The position numbers were made by a program, and so were the translations under genes. The notes below the pieces were generated by a model, which saw only the letters and a program-made list of their open reading frames with translations, searched no databases and was not told the DNA's origin. This document shows positions 26,823 to 36,892 of a DNA stretch of 64,000 nt, piece by piece. Position 1 is the first letter of the stretch. Every line of letters starts with the position of its first letter. The stretch lies in assembly GCA_947495135.1 (NCBI GenBank), contig CANLXN010000003.1, positions 248,001-312,000 of the forward strand, given 5' to 3'. This DNA is from an uncultured Flavobacteriaceae bacterium (GTDB lineage Bacteria; Bacteroidota; Bacteroidia; Flavobacteriales; Flavobacteriaceae).

Positions 26823-28292
26823 ATGGAAGTTGCAATCAACCCCTCATGCAATACCGCTACCCTAGATCCATATGTTCCCAATACCGGAAATCCTTGGAAC
26901 GCAGATAAGATAAAACACATTTATAAACGACTTGGATTTGGTATCACTATTGCAGATATAGATGGAGCGCTAGCGCAAGCTCCAAATGCACTTATCGACA
27001 ATTTAGTAGATTCCGCATTTAATCTTCCTCCAACAGACGCGCCACCATACGCTAATTGGTCGTACAGCGATTTTACCGACTTCGAAACCGAAAATAACGA
27101 ATATGTTTTTGCTTGGCGCATTCAGTCTGGAAACGATCTCATTTCTGAAGGACTTCGAGGCAGACTGGTGAGTTTCTGGATGAATCATTTTGTGACAGAG
27201 TTAGAAACTTATTACTATTCGCCATACATGTATCAGTATTACAACTTAATGCAAGTACACGCGCTTGGTAATTTTAAAAATTTTACCAGTGATATTGGAG
27301 AAAGTAATGCCATGCTTATCTATCTAAATGGTTTTGAAAACACAAATTTCAGTCCTAATGAGAACTACGCTAGAGAACTTTTTGAACTCTTTACCCTAGG
27401 AGAAGGAAACAACTACACGCAAACAGATATAACTGAAGCCGCCAAGGCGCTAACTGGATATAACCATTGGGTAGAACCTGGGGGAGATATTTACTTCGAC
27501 AGCACTACTTTTGACGACTCAATCAAAACGGTTTTCGAACAAACAGGTCCGCTAAATTATGAAGGCCTCATTGATCTTTTATTTACGGCACGAAGCAATG
27601 AAATAGCTGTTAATATTTGCAGAAAACTATACACCTATTTTGTAAGTCCCGCTGTTGATCAAGTAATCGAAGACAACATAATTACTCCGCTAGCCCAAAC
27701 ATTTATCGATAACAACTGGGAATTAGCACCTGTTTTAAAACAATTATTTAAGAGTGAACACTTCTTTGATGAGAGAGCGGTAGGTGTTATTGTAAAGAGT
27801 CCGTTCGATCTTATTTTTGGATACATCAACCAAACCAACTTCCATTACGAAGACAGTTATATGGAGGCTTTCCTCTATTTTGCTGGTATTGTGGGTCAAG
27901 AAATTTATGATCCTCCCGATGTATCTGGCTGGCAGCGAGATGAAACTTGGATCAACTCTTCTACCCTTACCGGCCGTTGGCAGTTAATGGAGTATTATTT
28001 ATGGACACTTTATGGTAATGGCTTCGAATTTTCACTGGTAGACCTCGCTAGAGATCTTTCAAACGACAGCAACGACCCGGCATACATTACACAAGTAGTT
28101 ATTGATCACTTTGTAAGCAAGCCATTGTATACAGTAACAGATTACGATGTTGCAACCGATGTTTTTAAATGGGATGTTCCTCAAAACTATTACGACGATG
28201 GTACATGGAATCTAAGCTGGGAGAGTGCTCCCTACCAATGTGTCTTATTGCTAATTCATCTAGCACGAATCCCCGAATTTCAACTTAAATAA
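26823..28292 (+). CDS. DUF1800 family protein
   Basis: 489-residue protein of the DUF1800 family, usually found next to DUF1501, as here (7 bp gap). Family-typical segments are seen: the N-terminal HIYKRLGFG, central NYARELFELFTLGEG, TGYNHW and C-terminal DVSGWQRDETWINS. No signal peptide is evident at the chosen start, although partners are exported, and no better upstream start was found. The function is unknown; these pairs are often expressed with surface or polymer-degradation genes. Confidence 0.85.
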   Translation: MEVAINPSCNTATLDPYVPNTGNPWNADKIKHIYKRLGFGITIADIDGALAQAPNALIDNLVDSAFNLPPTDAPPYANWSYSDFTDFETENNEYVFAWRIQSGNDLISEGLRGRLVSFWMNHFVTELETYYYSPYMYQYYNLMQVHALGNFKNFTSDIGESNAMLIYLNGFENTNFSPNENYARELFELFTLGEGNNYTQTDITEAAKALTGYNHWVEPGGDIYFDSTTFDDSIKTVFEQTGPLNYEGLIDLLFTARSNEIAVNICRKLYTYFVSPAVDQVIEDNIITPLAQTFIDNNWELAPVLKQLFKSEHFFDERAVGVIVKSPFDLIFGYINQTNFHYEDSYMEAFLYFAGIVGQEIYDPPDVSGWQRDETWINSSTLTGRWQLMEYYLWTLYGNGFEFSLVDLARDLSNDSNDPAYITQVVIDHFVSKPLYTVTDYDVATDVFKWDVPQNYYDDGTWNLSWESAPYQCVLLLIHLARIPEFQLK

Positions 28293-28299
28293 TTGAGCT

Positions 28300-29919
28300 A
28301 TGTGCAACAATCATCACATCCCTAAGAATAAAACACCACACCAAGATAACCACATACACGACGAAGAACACAGTAAATGGAACCGTCGCTCTTTTATTCA
28401 AGCCCTTGGTTTGGCAGGAGCAGGAAGCATGATGCTGGGAGCAACTGAGGTATCAGCCTCTAAGCCGTCGCCTTTAGCAGTTGCACTTTCTGAAGCAGAA
28501 AACGATCGAATTTTGGTAATTATCCGCCTCAAAGGTGGTAATGATGGACTCAATACCATTGTTCCTGTATACGACTACGCGTCTTATGCAAACCTCCGTC
28601 CAACCATTAGACACCAGCAAAATGACCTGTTAATGCTCAATGGAGATTTTGGAATTCCTAACTATATGAATGCTCTTGAATCGGTTTGGGGCGATGGAAA
28701 AATGAAAGTGATTCATGGTGTTGGATACGACAACCAAAATCTATCCCACTTTCGATCATCAGACATTTGGGCAAGCACCGAACCCAACGACTTTGAACCA
28801 ACTGGATGGTGGGGACGTTATTTTGAAGACCTCTATCCAGACTACATAGTAAATCCGCCAGATATTCCACCAGCAGTACAAATTGGAAGCATTGGAAACT
28901 TAGTTTTTGAAGGCAACGATAATAACTATGCCTTTACAGTTGCCAATCCAGAACAATTGGCAAACGTTGCGGAGAACGGAACAGTACACGATGTTTTAGA
29001 TATTCCAGACTGCGTTTATGGTGACAAGCTATTATTCATGCGCTCCACTACCAATACCACCTTTCTGTATGCTGGAGTAATTAACGAGGCATACATGGGA
29101 GGATCCAATAGTGTGGATTATGAAGATGCGCCTCTATCCAATCAGTTAGCGCTTGTATCGAGACTCATCAAAGGAGGATTAGGAACTCGCGTATACATGG
29201 TAACTTTAGACGGATTCGATACACATGCGAATCAGGAAGTACTACACCAAGAATTATTAACAGACGTTTCTAATTCAATGAAGAACTTTTTCGATGACCT
29301 TGCCAGTAATGGTATGGACGACGAAGTTTTGTGCATGACTATTTCAGAATTTGGTCGCCGTCCTTATGAAAACGGAAGTCAAGGAACCGATCACGGCGCC
29401 GCTTCTCCCGTTATGCTTTTTGGACCTGCCTTAGACGGTAACGGATTCATAAACAATCATCCAGATATCAACGAATGGGATGAAAACGAAAACCTCATTC
29501 CAACTACCGATTTTCGAGATGTTTACAGCACCGTTCTTACCGACTGGTTCTGTTTAGACCCTTCTATCATAGACACTATTTTATTGGGAGAAACGTATAA
29601 CAACTTGGCTCTTGGCTTCAATTGCAATGTGCTAGGTGGTCCAGATTTTAACAACGTTACTCGTTTGGTACACCGTCCAATCTACGTTAATAATCGCACC
29701 TATATCGAATTTACGATGCCCGTAACTGCCCATGTAGACATCAAACTGTACGACATTATGGGACGGGAAATTGCGACGTTAAAAAATGAAGTTCTTTTTC
29801 CAGGACAACATAAAGTGGATGTAAGAGCAGCTGTAAGCCAACGTCTTCATTATGGACAATATATTTATCGCATGTCGATGGGTGGGCAGAATTACAGTAA
29901 ATCCCTCCTTATTAAATAA
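28300..29919 (+). CDS. DUF1501 family protein with Tat signal and T9SS-like C-terminus
   Basis: 539 residues of the alkaline-phosphatase-like DUF1501 family. A His-rich N-terminal stretch is followed by a twin-arginine motif (N-R-R-S-F-I-Q, about 28-34) and a hydrophobic segment ending ASA, that is, a Tat signal. The core has the family segments RLKGGNDGLNT, GFDTHANQ and FGRRPYENGSQGTDHG. The last 85 residues form a beta domain with IKLYDIMGREI and a Lys-rich end, as in T9SS type A sorting domains. Tat export then outer-membrane secretion is therefore suggested. It ends before a strong terminator. Confidence 0.85.
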   Translation: MCNNHHIPKNKTPHQDNHIHDEEHSKWNRRSFIQALGLAGAGSMMLGATEVSASKPSPLAVALSEAENDRILVIIRLKGGNDGLNTIVPVYDYASYANLRPTIRHQQNDLLMLNGDFGIPNYMNALESVWGDGKMKVIHGVGYDNQNLSHFRSSDIWASTEPNDFEPTGWWGRYFEDLYPDYIVNPPDIPPAVQIGSIGNLVFEGNDNNYAFTVANPEQLANVAENGTVHDVLDIPDCVYGDKLLFMRSTTNTTFLYAGVINEAYMGGSNSVDYEDAPLSNQLALVSRLIKGGLGTRVYMVTLDGFDTHANQEVLHQELLTDVSNSMKNFFDDLASNGMDDEVLCMTISEFGRRPYENGSQGTDHGAASPVMLFGPALDGNGFINNHPDINEWDENENLIPTTDFRDVYSTVLTDWFCLDPSIIDTILLGETYNNLALGFNCNVLGGPDFNNVTRLVHRPIYVNNRTYIEFTMPVTAHVDIKLYDIMGREIATLKNEVLFPGQHKVDVRAAVSQRLHYGQYIYRMSMGGQNYSKSLLIK

Positions 29920-29947
29920 GATTAGATGCCTTTTTGCTTCTGAAAAG

Positions 29948-29978
29948 AGCCTTCTCAATTGGGAAGGCTTTTCTTTTT
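29948..29978 (+). terminator. Intrinsic terminator after DUF1800/DUF1501
   Basis: A 9-bp stem AGCCTTCTC/GGGAAGGCT with one G-T pair, loop AATT, followed by a T-rich run. Confidence 0.8.
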
Positions 29979-30030
29979 GAAAATTCTGCGGTCAATAGTG
30001 GTTGGAGCGCATTTCCGAAGATAAAATTCC

Positions 30031-30038
30031 TATTTTTG
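30031..30038 (+). promoter_or_regulatory. -7 box of metG
   Basis: TATTTTTG matches TAnnTTTG, 38 nt before the ATG at 30077. It lies inside the possible TTG-initiated extension of the frame (30002), which argues for the ATG start. Confidence 0.5.
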
Positions 30039-30076
30039 TGCCTGTTTATAATGAACCAAGTATTTCAGAAAAAATC

Positions 30077-32164
30077 ATGAGTCAAGATCCTAAACGATAT
30101 ACCATCACAGCCGCACTTCCTTATACCAATGGACCCGTTCATATTGGGCATTTGGCAGGTGTTTATGTTCCAGCAGATATTTATGCGCGATTCCAACGAC
30201 TTCAAGGAAAGGATGTCGCTTTTGTATGCGGAAGTGACGAACACGGTGTGCCAATTACCATTAAAGCAAAAAAAGAAGGTATCACACCTCAACAGGTGGT
30301 AGATAAATATCATGGGATCATCAAGCAATCTTTTGAGGATTTCGGAATTACCTTCGATAACTACTCGCGTACCTCTGCGAAAATACATCACGACACAGCG
30401 TCTGCGTTTTTTAAAGAACTGTACGAAAACGGGAAATTTATTGAAGAGGTTACAGAGCAGTTATACGATGCAGACGCCAATCAGTTTTTAGCAGATCGTT
30501 TTGTGATTGGAACCTGTCCAAAATGTGGAAACGAAGAAAGCTATGGAGATCAATGCGAAAACTGCGGTACTTCTCATAATGCAACCGACTTAATTAATCC
30601 AAAAAGTGCTATCACTGGCGCAGTTCCAACCTTAAAAGAAACAAAACACTGGTTTTTACCACTAGATCAATACCAATCTTGGTTAAAAGAATGGATTGTT
30701 GACGGACATAAGAAAGACTGGAAAACCAACGTATACGGACAATGCAAGTCGTGGATAGATGACGGTTTACGTCCTCGCGCAGTAACCCGCGATCTCGATT
30801 GGGGAATTCCTGTACCCGCAGAAGGAGCAGAAGGAAAAGTTCTTTACGTTTGGTTCGATGCACCTATTGGATACATTTCAGCAACCAAAGAATGGGCTGC
30901 AAAAGAAGGTAAAGATTGGGAACCGTATTGGAAAGATGAAGACACCAAGCTCCTGCATTTTATTGGAAAGGACAACATCGTTTTTCACTGTATCATTTTT
31001 CCGAGTATGCTCAAAGCAGAAGGAAGTTATATCCTCCCTAACAATGTGCCTGCCAACGAGTTTTTGAACCTCGAAGGAAATAAAATCTCGACCAGTAAAA
31101 ATTGGGCAGTTTGGTTGCACGAATATTTAGTAGATTTTCCTGGTCAGCAAGATGTGCTGCGTTATGCCTTAACTGCCAATGCCCCAGAGACCAAAGACAA
31201 CGATTTTACCTGGGCAGACTTTCAGCTTAGAAACAATAGTGAGTTGGTGGCTATCTTCGGAAATTTTATCAACCGAGTAGTAGTTCTAACCCATAAGTAC
31301 TACGCAGGCGAAGTGCCTCAACCTGGGATTCTTTCCGAAGTAGATGAACAAACCCTAACCGAGTTAAAAGCATACCCAGATGTGATTACCAGCTCCATTG
31401 AACGCTATCGATTTAGAGAAGCACAGCAGGAATTGATGAATGTTGCACGTCTAGGAAACAAATATCTCGCAGACGAGGAGCCTTGGAAAACCATTAAAAC
31501 AGACGAAGAGCGAACCAAAACCGTAATGTACGTCGCGTTGCAAATTGCAAGCGCTTTGGCTGTTCTTAGCGAACCGTTTCTTCCATTTACCGCGAAGAAA
31601 TTAAGCGGAATCCTAAATGTCGATGCGACACCAGCAACTAACCTTAATTGGAATGCAGTTTCGACCAAGAGCCAGCTACTTTCACCTGGTCACAAAATAG
31701 CAGAAGTACAGCTCCTGTTTAGTAAAATAGAAGACGCTCAAGTCCAGCAACAATTGGATAAACTAGCAGCCAGTAAAAAAGCAAACGAAATTATGAATGC
31801 AACCGTAGAACCTCAAAAAGAAACCATTCAATTTGACGATTTCACCAAATTGGACATGCGAGTAGGAACCATCATTGAGGCTGAAAAAATGCCAAAAACC
31901 AAAAAGTTATTGGTTCTAAAGGTAGACACCGGTATTGATGTAAGAACGATTGTATCTGGTATAGCCGAAAGTTTCACACCCGAGGAAGTTGTTGGAAAAA
32001 GAGTAACCGTTTTGGTGAACTTAGCACCCAGAGCCCTACGAGGTGTTGAAAGTCAAGGAATGATCTTGATGACCGAGACTCCTGAAGGTAAGTTGGTGTT
32101 TGTGAATCCCGACGCTTCGACTCCAACTAGTGACAGTGTTCTGAATGGAGCAACAATAAATTAA
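30077..32164 (+). CDS. metG: Methionyl-tRNA synthetase
   Basis: 695-residue class I synthetase that charges tRNA-Met. HIGH is at 22-25, the four-Cys zinc knuckle follows (CPKCG and CENCG), and the KMSKS equivalent is KISTSKN. A C-terminal Trbp111-like tRNA-binding/dimerisation domain is fused (about 585-690, [14 protein letters not shown]). The ATG at 30077 is chosen because a TTG extension overlaps the promoter and adds residues not found in the family. Confidence 0.97.
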   Translation: MSQDPKRYTITAALPYTNGPVHIGHLAGVYVPADIYARFQRLQGKDVAFVCGSDEHGVPITIKAKKEGITPQQVVDKYHGIIKQSFEDFGITFDNYSRTSAKIHHDTASAFFKELYENGKFIEEVTEQLYDADANQFLADRFVIGTCPKCGNEESYGDQCENCGTSHNATDLINPKSAITGAVPTLKETKHWFLPLDQYQSWLKEWIVDGHKKDWKTNVYGQCKSWIDDGLRPRAVTRDLDWGIPVPAEGAEGKVLYVWFDAPIGYISATKEWAAKEGKDWEPYWKDEDTKLLHFIGKDNIVFHCIIFPSMLKAEGSYILPNNVPANEFLNLEGNKISTSKNWAVWLHEYLVDFPGQQDVLRYALTANAPETKDNDFTWADFQLRNNSELVAIFGNFINRVVVLTHKYYAGEVPQPGILSEVDEQTLTELKAYPDVITSSIERYRFREAQQELMNVARLGNKYLADEEPWKTIKTDEERTKTVMYVALQIASALAVLSEPFLPFTAKKLSGILNVDATPATNLNWNAVSTKSQLLSPGHKIAEVQLLFSKIEDAQVQQQLDKLAASKKANEIMNATVEPQKETIQFDDFTKLDMRVGTIIEAEKMPKTKKLLVLKVDTGIDVRTIVSGIAESFTPEEVVGKRVTVLVNLAPRALRGVESQGMILMTETPEGKLVFVNPDASTPTSDSVLNGATIN

Positions 32165-32193
32165 AAAAAAGAACGTACTTTTAAAGAAAAAAC

Positions 32194-33522
32194 ATGGCTG
32201 AAACACTTACAGTAAAACGATTTGGTCCTATTAAAGAAGCGAAAATTGACGTGAAGGATATGATCGTATTCATCGGAGCTCAATCAAGTGGAAAAAGCAC
32301 CTTGGCCAAATTAATTACCATTTTAAATGATTTCAATTTTCGGCAAAATAACGATGTATCCATATTTACCGAACTTGAAAAGTATAATCTTAAATCATTT
32401 GTTAAGAAAAATACTTTTATTCAATATGAATCATCGTTTTTTAGATTCACATTAGATAAAGGTAAAGAAGATAAATTTGATTACAAATCAGCATTAAGCC
32501 ACTTTTTGAACAAGAAAGAGCACACAGATGATGATTTACATACGATTAGATTAGTTCTTGGTATTATGATCCGAGTGATTTATTCTGACGGAAAGTCACA
32601 CGTATTAATTCGCGAATTACAAAAGGATGATCATTTTGGTTTAATTAATAACTCCGAATCTTTATTCCCCGAGAGCATCAAATATTCTCCTGATTTTGAG
32701 AAAATTCCAGACAATATTCTTAGTGTTTATGGTAAAAATATATCTTTATCTGAATTAAACGAATTAGCGAGGCAAGTTACTCAAGTATTTTCATTCATAC
32801 GGCCACTAGATTCATTGTATGTACCTGCAGAGCGTACATTAATTCCGTTGATAGTAAACAATATCGCAGGTCTAGTAAATAATAAAATTGCCTTTCCCCA
32901 TTACGTCCTTCAAGCGGTGCAAGAGTTCGAGAAAAGTCTTCAGACTGTCGAAAAATTTGACTTAAGTATTATTGGTAATCTCAGATACAGTCGATCTGAA
33001 GGAAAGTCATATATTTATCATAGTCAAAAAAATAAAATTCTTTTGAAAGAGGCATCCTCAGGAGTTCAAAGTATATTGCCAATATTACTTTTAATTGAAT
33101 CTTCTGTGCAAGCCGAAAATTACATAAACCTGAACTATGTAGTTGAAGAGCCTGAATTAAATTTATATCCTGAAGCTCAATACGGGTTGATTAAACATCT
33201 CGTGAAATTTTGTCTTGAAACGGACCATAAGGTCCAATCAAAAAATCTAATTATCACGACTCATAGCCCGTACATTTTAGCATCCATAAACAACTTACTC
33301 TTAGCCAGTAAAAAAGGAAAAGTTAACGAACAAAAGGCAAGTAAAATTATCAATAAAGTATGTTGGATAAACCCAGAAAACTTCAACGCTTATGAAGTGA
33401 TTGATGGTAAAGTTAAACAGATCTATAATAAAAAAGAAAACTTAATTTCCGATAATATAATAAATGATGTTTCGGAAATTATAATGGAAGATTTTAAATC
33501 TTTAGCTATCATAAATGATTGA
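32194..33522 (+). CDS. AAA ATPase of the ABC-like/OLD group, probable defence module component
   Basis: 442 residues. Walker A is GAQSSGKST (28-36), right after a short N-terminal strand as in AAA_15/AAA_21 and OLD-type proteins. YVPAER (209-214) is a familiar segment of that group. An ABC-like signature SSGVQ (288-292), Walker B with EEPELNLYPEAQ (318-329) and the H-loop THSPYIL (356-362) complete the site. There is no C-terminal TOPRIM domain, so it is not a full OLD nuclease. The gene is visibly AT-richer than metG and overlaps the next gene by 8 bp, forming a two-gene unit. Such ATPases commonly pair with a nuclease in anti-phage systems. Confidence 0.75.
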   Translation: MAETLTVKRFGPIKEAKIDVKDMIVFIGAQSSGKSTLAKLITILNDFNFRQNNDVSIFTELEKYNLKSFVKKNTFIQYESSFFRFTLDKGKEDKFDYKSALSHFLNKKEHTDDDLHTIRLVLGIMIRVIYSDGKSHVLIRELQKDDHFGLINNSESLFPESIKYSPDFEKIPDNILSVYGKNISLSELNELARQVTQVFSFIRPLDSLYVPAERTLIPLIVNNIAGLVNNKIAFPHYVLQAVQEFEKSLQTVEKFDLSIIGNLRYSRSEGKSYIYHSQKNKILLKEASSGVQSILPILLLIESSVQAENYINLNYVVEEPELNLYPEAQYGLIKHLVKFCLETDHKVQSKNLIITTHSPYILASINNLLLASKKGKVNEQKASKIINKVCWINPENFNAYEVIDGKVKQIYNKKENLISDNIINDVSEIIMEDFKSLAIIND

Positions 33523-34069
33523 TCAAATTAAAAGTGCATACAACCATTGTGATCAAGACAACTGTCATGAAAGACATGCCTCCTCATTTTATTTAAATGA
33601 CGCAAATGATAGTAAATGTCAAGCTTCTACAAATAAGATAGGCGCAACTTGTTTCATTGAGAACTCGAATTCAAAGGAAATTGATTTTCTTGCAATTGAC
33701 GCCTGTTTAATTCCTGAAACAAGAGACATAAAAAAATGTGACGCAGTTGTTTATGACGAATTGATAATATGGTTTATTGAACTAAAAGAAGTTCAATGGT
33801 CTAAAAGTTCTTCATTAAATCGTCGCAAAAGAAAAAACGCAAGAATCAAAGGAGTCAAACAGTTAGCATCGACAATATTAGATTTCAAGAATAAGGGTGT
33901 AAACCTAGATCAAATAAAAGTTGCAGGATTAATTTCATTCCCGCCTTTTATCGATGTAGATAATCCAATATCAATCCCTACTACTTCATCCCAAGAAAGA
34001 GTTTTAGAGTTCGCCAGCCTCTGCGGTTATAGTGATTTGTTCGAGGGGAATCATATAGTATTTCATTAA
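33515..34069 (+). CDS. Putative PD-(D/E)XK-like nuclease, partner of the AAA ATPase
   Basis: Unnamed 184-residue protein. A D76...E89-L-K91 arrangement (KKCDAVVYDE, then WFIELKE) fits the restriction-endonuclease fold, with a following basic helix and Gln116. The N-terminal third is Cys/His-rich (C12, C17, H18, H21, C35, C46), possibly structural zinc. The start overlaps the ATPase stop by 8 bp. It could be a nuclease effector or a DNA-binding adaptor; catalytic activity is inferred only from the motif. Confidence 0.5.
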   Translation: MIDQIKSAYNHCDQDNCHERHASSFYLNDANDSKCQASTNKIGATCFIENSNSKEIDFLAIDACLIPETRDIKKCDAVVYDELIIWFIELKEVQWSKSSSLNRRKRKNARIKGVKQLASTILDFKNKGVNLDQIKVAGLISFPPFIDVDNPISIPTTSSQERVLEFASLCGYSDLFEGNHIVFH

Positions 34070-34119
34070 ACCAAACTCATTTATAATTGATTCATAATGA
34101 TAGCCAACATTATTCGATA

Positions 34120-34196
34120 TTACAACTCTCTAAAAAATAGCTTAATCCACTCTTCCACGCCAAATTGTAATGAAGATTTAAATGATAGAGTTGTAA
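34120..34196. repeat. 10-bp inverted repeat upstream of the RDD gene
   Basis: TTACAACTCT (34120-34129) and AGAGTTGTAA (34187-34196) are perfect inverted copies 57 bp apart. The second arm ends at the base before the ATG of the RDD gene. It may form an mRNA stem covering the start or be an operator. Confidence 0.45.
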
Positions 34197-34748
34197 ATGG
34201 ATAAACTGGACAAACGCAGCATTAGGCTTATATCAATGTTTTTGGATCATCTTTCCATGACGTTTATTCTTCTGCCTCTTCTGGTCATTTTGTTCGGAAT
34301 AGTTTATTTAATTGATATGGCGACTAGCTCATTTACTGCCAATCTAGATATCCCATTTTCCATATCGATGACGCTTGCGTTTATGTCTTTTATGATCTAT
34401 TTTTTAAAAGACAACTATCGTGGTAAAAGCATAGGAAAAAGGTTTATGGGCCTGCAGGTTATTGATCGAAAAACCAATACTCCCGCAAGTAGTTTTCAAT
34501 GCTATATTCGAAATCTATTGATTCCGCTTTGGCCTCTGGAAGTAATTGTAACGCTTTTCAGTCCATCCAGAAGGCTGGGAGATTATCTCACCAATACTGA
34601 AGTGGTTATTGCCGAAAAAGAATCGCCTACTAAGATGTGGGCAGAGATAAAGAAAACAAGGTTTACGTTTAAATCTTGGATTATTCTAGGCATTATGGCC
34701 GTCTATTCTTATGCGTTGGTACAGCTAATTTATGGACCTATATTCTAA
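34197..34748 (+). CDS. RDD family membrane protein
   Basis: 183-residue membrane protein with about four hydrophobic helices and the RDD-family segments SIRLISMFLDHL (N-terminal R...D) and a GKSIGKRFMGLQV loop. The function is unknown; RDD proteins have been linked to ion transport or stress. It lies 8 bp before tex and may be cotranscribed. Confidence 0.8.
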   Translation: MDKLDKRSIRLISMFLDHLSMTFILLPLLVILFGIVYLIDMATSSFTANLDIPFSISMTLAFMSFMIYFLKDNYRGKSIGKRFMGLQVIDRKTNTPASSFQCYIRNLLIPLWPLEVIVTLFSPSRRLGDYLTNTEVVIAEKESPTKMWAEIKKTRFTFKSWIILGIMAVYSYALVQLIYGPIF

Positions 34749-34756
34749 TTTTTCTT

Positions 34757-36892
34757 ATGAATCAACTCCTCAAATATATACTATCCACCTCCCAGCTTCC
34801 GGAGCATGGTGTGAAAAATACTTTACAACTCTTGGAAGAGGATTGTACTATTCCATTTATCGCTCGGTATCGTAAGGAGCGTACTGGTGATCTAGATGAA
34901 GTACAGATAGGTGAAATTGTGGCGTTTAAGGAACAATTTGAAACACTAGAAAAACGTCGAACAGCGATACTAAAGGCCTTAAAGGAACAAGATGTTTTAA
35001 GCAAAGACCTCGATCTGAAAATTTCAGAAGCAAAAACAATTACCCAATTAGAGGATCTCTATCTACCCTACAAGAAAAAGCGAAAAACCAAGGCTGAAAC
35101 CGCTCGCAAAAATGGTTTAGAACCATTGGCAAAGATCATTATGAGTCAGAATGCTCGAGATCTAGACGCTATTGCAGGTAAGTATATTTCCAAAGACGTC
35201 CCTAGTTCAAATGACGCTCTGGAAGGTGCTAAACATATTATTGCCGAATGGATTAATGAACGTACCGATATCCGTAACAACCTGCGACGACAATTAGAAC
35301 GTTATGCGGTGATTAGCACCAAAGTGGTGAAGAAGAAAGAAAGCGATGAGAAAGCGCAAAAGTTTCGTGATTATTTTAACTGGGAGGAAGCATTAAACAA
35401 ATGTCCGTCTCATAGACTCTTAGCGATTTTACGTGCTGAAAATGAAGGGTTTATTAGAGTGAAAATCGAGATTGACGATCATCGTGCTTTGAGTAATATA
35501 GAGGATCGTATTATTCGTTCTAACAATGAATGTGCAGACCAAATAGAGGAAGCGATTGCAGATTCTTACAAACGTCTTCTATATCCAGCTTTGTCTAACG
35601 AAGCATTGAGTGAAGCAAAAAAGAAAGCAGATGAAACCGCGATCAATGTATTCGCTAAAAATTTAAAACAACTACTCCTGGGGTCTCCTCTTGGGGAAAA
35701 ACGGATTCTGGCAATCGACCCCGGCTTTAGAACTGGTTGTAAAGTAGTTTGTCTAGATGCTCAGGGTGGCTTGCTTCACAATGAAACTATTTATCCACAT
35801 GCGCCAAAAAACGACACCAAGGGAGCCATTAAAAAAATAAGTTCGCTGGCCGATGCCTACAAAATTGAAGCAATTGCCATTGGAAACGGAACTGCTTCTA
35901 GAGAAACGGAACAATTTGTAAGACGCATCCAATTCAAGAATATACCTCAGGTTTTTGTGGTGAGTGAAGCGGGAGCCTCCATTTATTCGGCCTCCAAGAT
36001 TGCTAGAGATGAATTCCCCAATTATGATATCACTGTAAGGGGTGCTGTTTCTATAGGACGACGTTTAGCAGATCCTTTGGCCGAACTGGTTAAAATAGAT
36101 GCTAAATCGATTGGTGTTGGTCAATATCAACACGATGTAGATCAGACAGCACTTAAAAACTCACTTGATAAAGTAGTTGAAAACTGTGTAAATGCCGTGG
36201 GTGTTAATATCAACACTGCCAGCGTATCTTTACTGAGTTATGTTTCGGGTATTGGACCTAAACTTGCCGAAAATATTGTTTCTCATAGAGACGAAAATGG
36301 TCCTTTTCAATCGAGATCCGATGTAAAGAAAGTAGCTCGTTTAGGTGGAAAGGCATTCGAACAAAGTGGTGGATTCCTTCGGATCAAAGATGGTGACAAT
36401 CCTTTGGACGATTCGTCCGTTCATCCCGAGCGTTATTTGTTGGTTACCAAAATGGCAAAAGATCAAGGCGTGTCTATTTCAGAATTAATTGGTAAAAAGG
36501 AAATGCTTCAGAAAATTCCATTGGAAAAATATTGTACCGACACGGTGGGTCTTCCAACTCTGAAAGATATTATCGAAGAGCTTGAAAAACCAGGTTTGGA
36601 TATTCGTGAGCAGGCGAAGGTGTTCACTTTCAATCAGAACATCAAAACTATAACCGATTTACAGCCTGGTCAACTCTTGCCTGGTATTGTAAACAACGTA
36701 ACCAATTTTGGATGCTTCGTAGATGTGGGTATTAAGGAGAGCGGACTCATACATATTTCGAATTTGAGCGATGGATATGTAAGTGATGTTTCTGCGCATG
36801 TCGGTTTACATCAACAAATTATTGTAAAAGTGCTAGAAGTAGATGTAGACCGCAAGCGAATTCAATTAAAACTCCATAAAAAGGATGCTTAA
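34757..36892 (+). CDS. tex: Tex family RNA-binding transcriptional accessory protein
   Basis: 711 residues with the full Tex layout: N-terminal helical domains with FIARYRKERTG, a YqgF/RNase H-like domain from about residue 315 (ILAIDPGFRTGCK), tandem helix-hairpin-helix (about 490-560, VSGIGPKLAENIV), and a C-terminal S1 domain (about 640-711). It binds nucleic acid and is thought to influence transcription. The ATG at 34757 is preferred over an upstream start that overlaps the RDD gene. The histone-deacetylase-family gene overlaps its stop by 8 bp. Confidence 0.95.
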   Translation: MNQLLKYILSTSQLPEHGVKNTLQLLEEDCTIPFIARYRKERTGDLDEVQIGEIVAFKEQFETLEKRRTAILKALKEQDVLSKDLDLKISEAKTITQLEDLYLPYKKKRKTKAETARKNGLEPLAKIIMSQNARDLDAIAGKYISKDVPSSNDALEGAKHIIAEWINERTDIRNNLRRQLERYAVISTKVVKKKESDEKAQKFRDYFNWEEALNKCPSHRLLAILRAENEGFIRVKIEIDDHRALSNIEDRIIRSNNECADQIEEAIADSYKRLLYPALSNEALSEAKKKADETAINVFAKNLKQLLLGSPLGEKRILAIDPGFRTGCKVVCLDAQGGLLHNETIYPHAPKNDTKGAIKKISSLADAYKIEAIAIGNGTASRETEQFVRRIQFKNIPQVFVVSEAGASIYSASKIARDEFPNYDITVRGAVSIGRRLADPLAELVKIDAKSIGVGQYQHDVDQTALKNSLDKVVENCVNAVGVNINTASVSLLSYVSGIGPKLAENIVSHRDENGPFQSRSDVKKVARLGGKAFEQSGGFLRIKDGDNPLDDSSVHPERYLLVTKMAKDQGVSISELIGKKEMLQKIPLEKYCTDTVGLPTLKDIIEELEKPGLDIREQAKVFTFNQNIKTITDLQPGQLLPGIVNNVTNFGCFVDVGIKESGLIHISNLSDGYVSDVSAHVGLHQQIIVKVLEVDVDRKRIQLKLHKKDA

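Noticed and set aside
30002-30076. TTG-initiated N-terminal extension of metG
   Set aside because: It contains the -7 box; the ATG at 30077 gives the family-typical start.
32194-33522. OLD-family nuclease annotation for the ATPase
   Set aside because: The C-terminal TOPRIM nuclease domain of OLD proteins is missing; only the ATPase part is similar.
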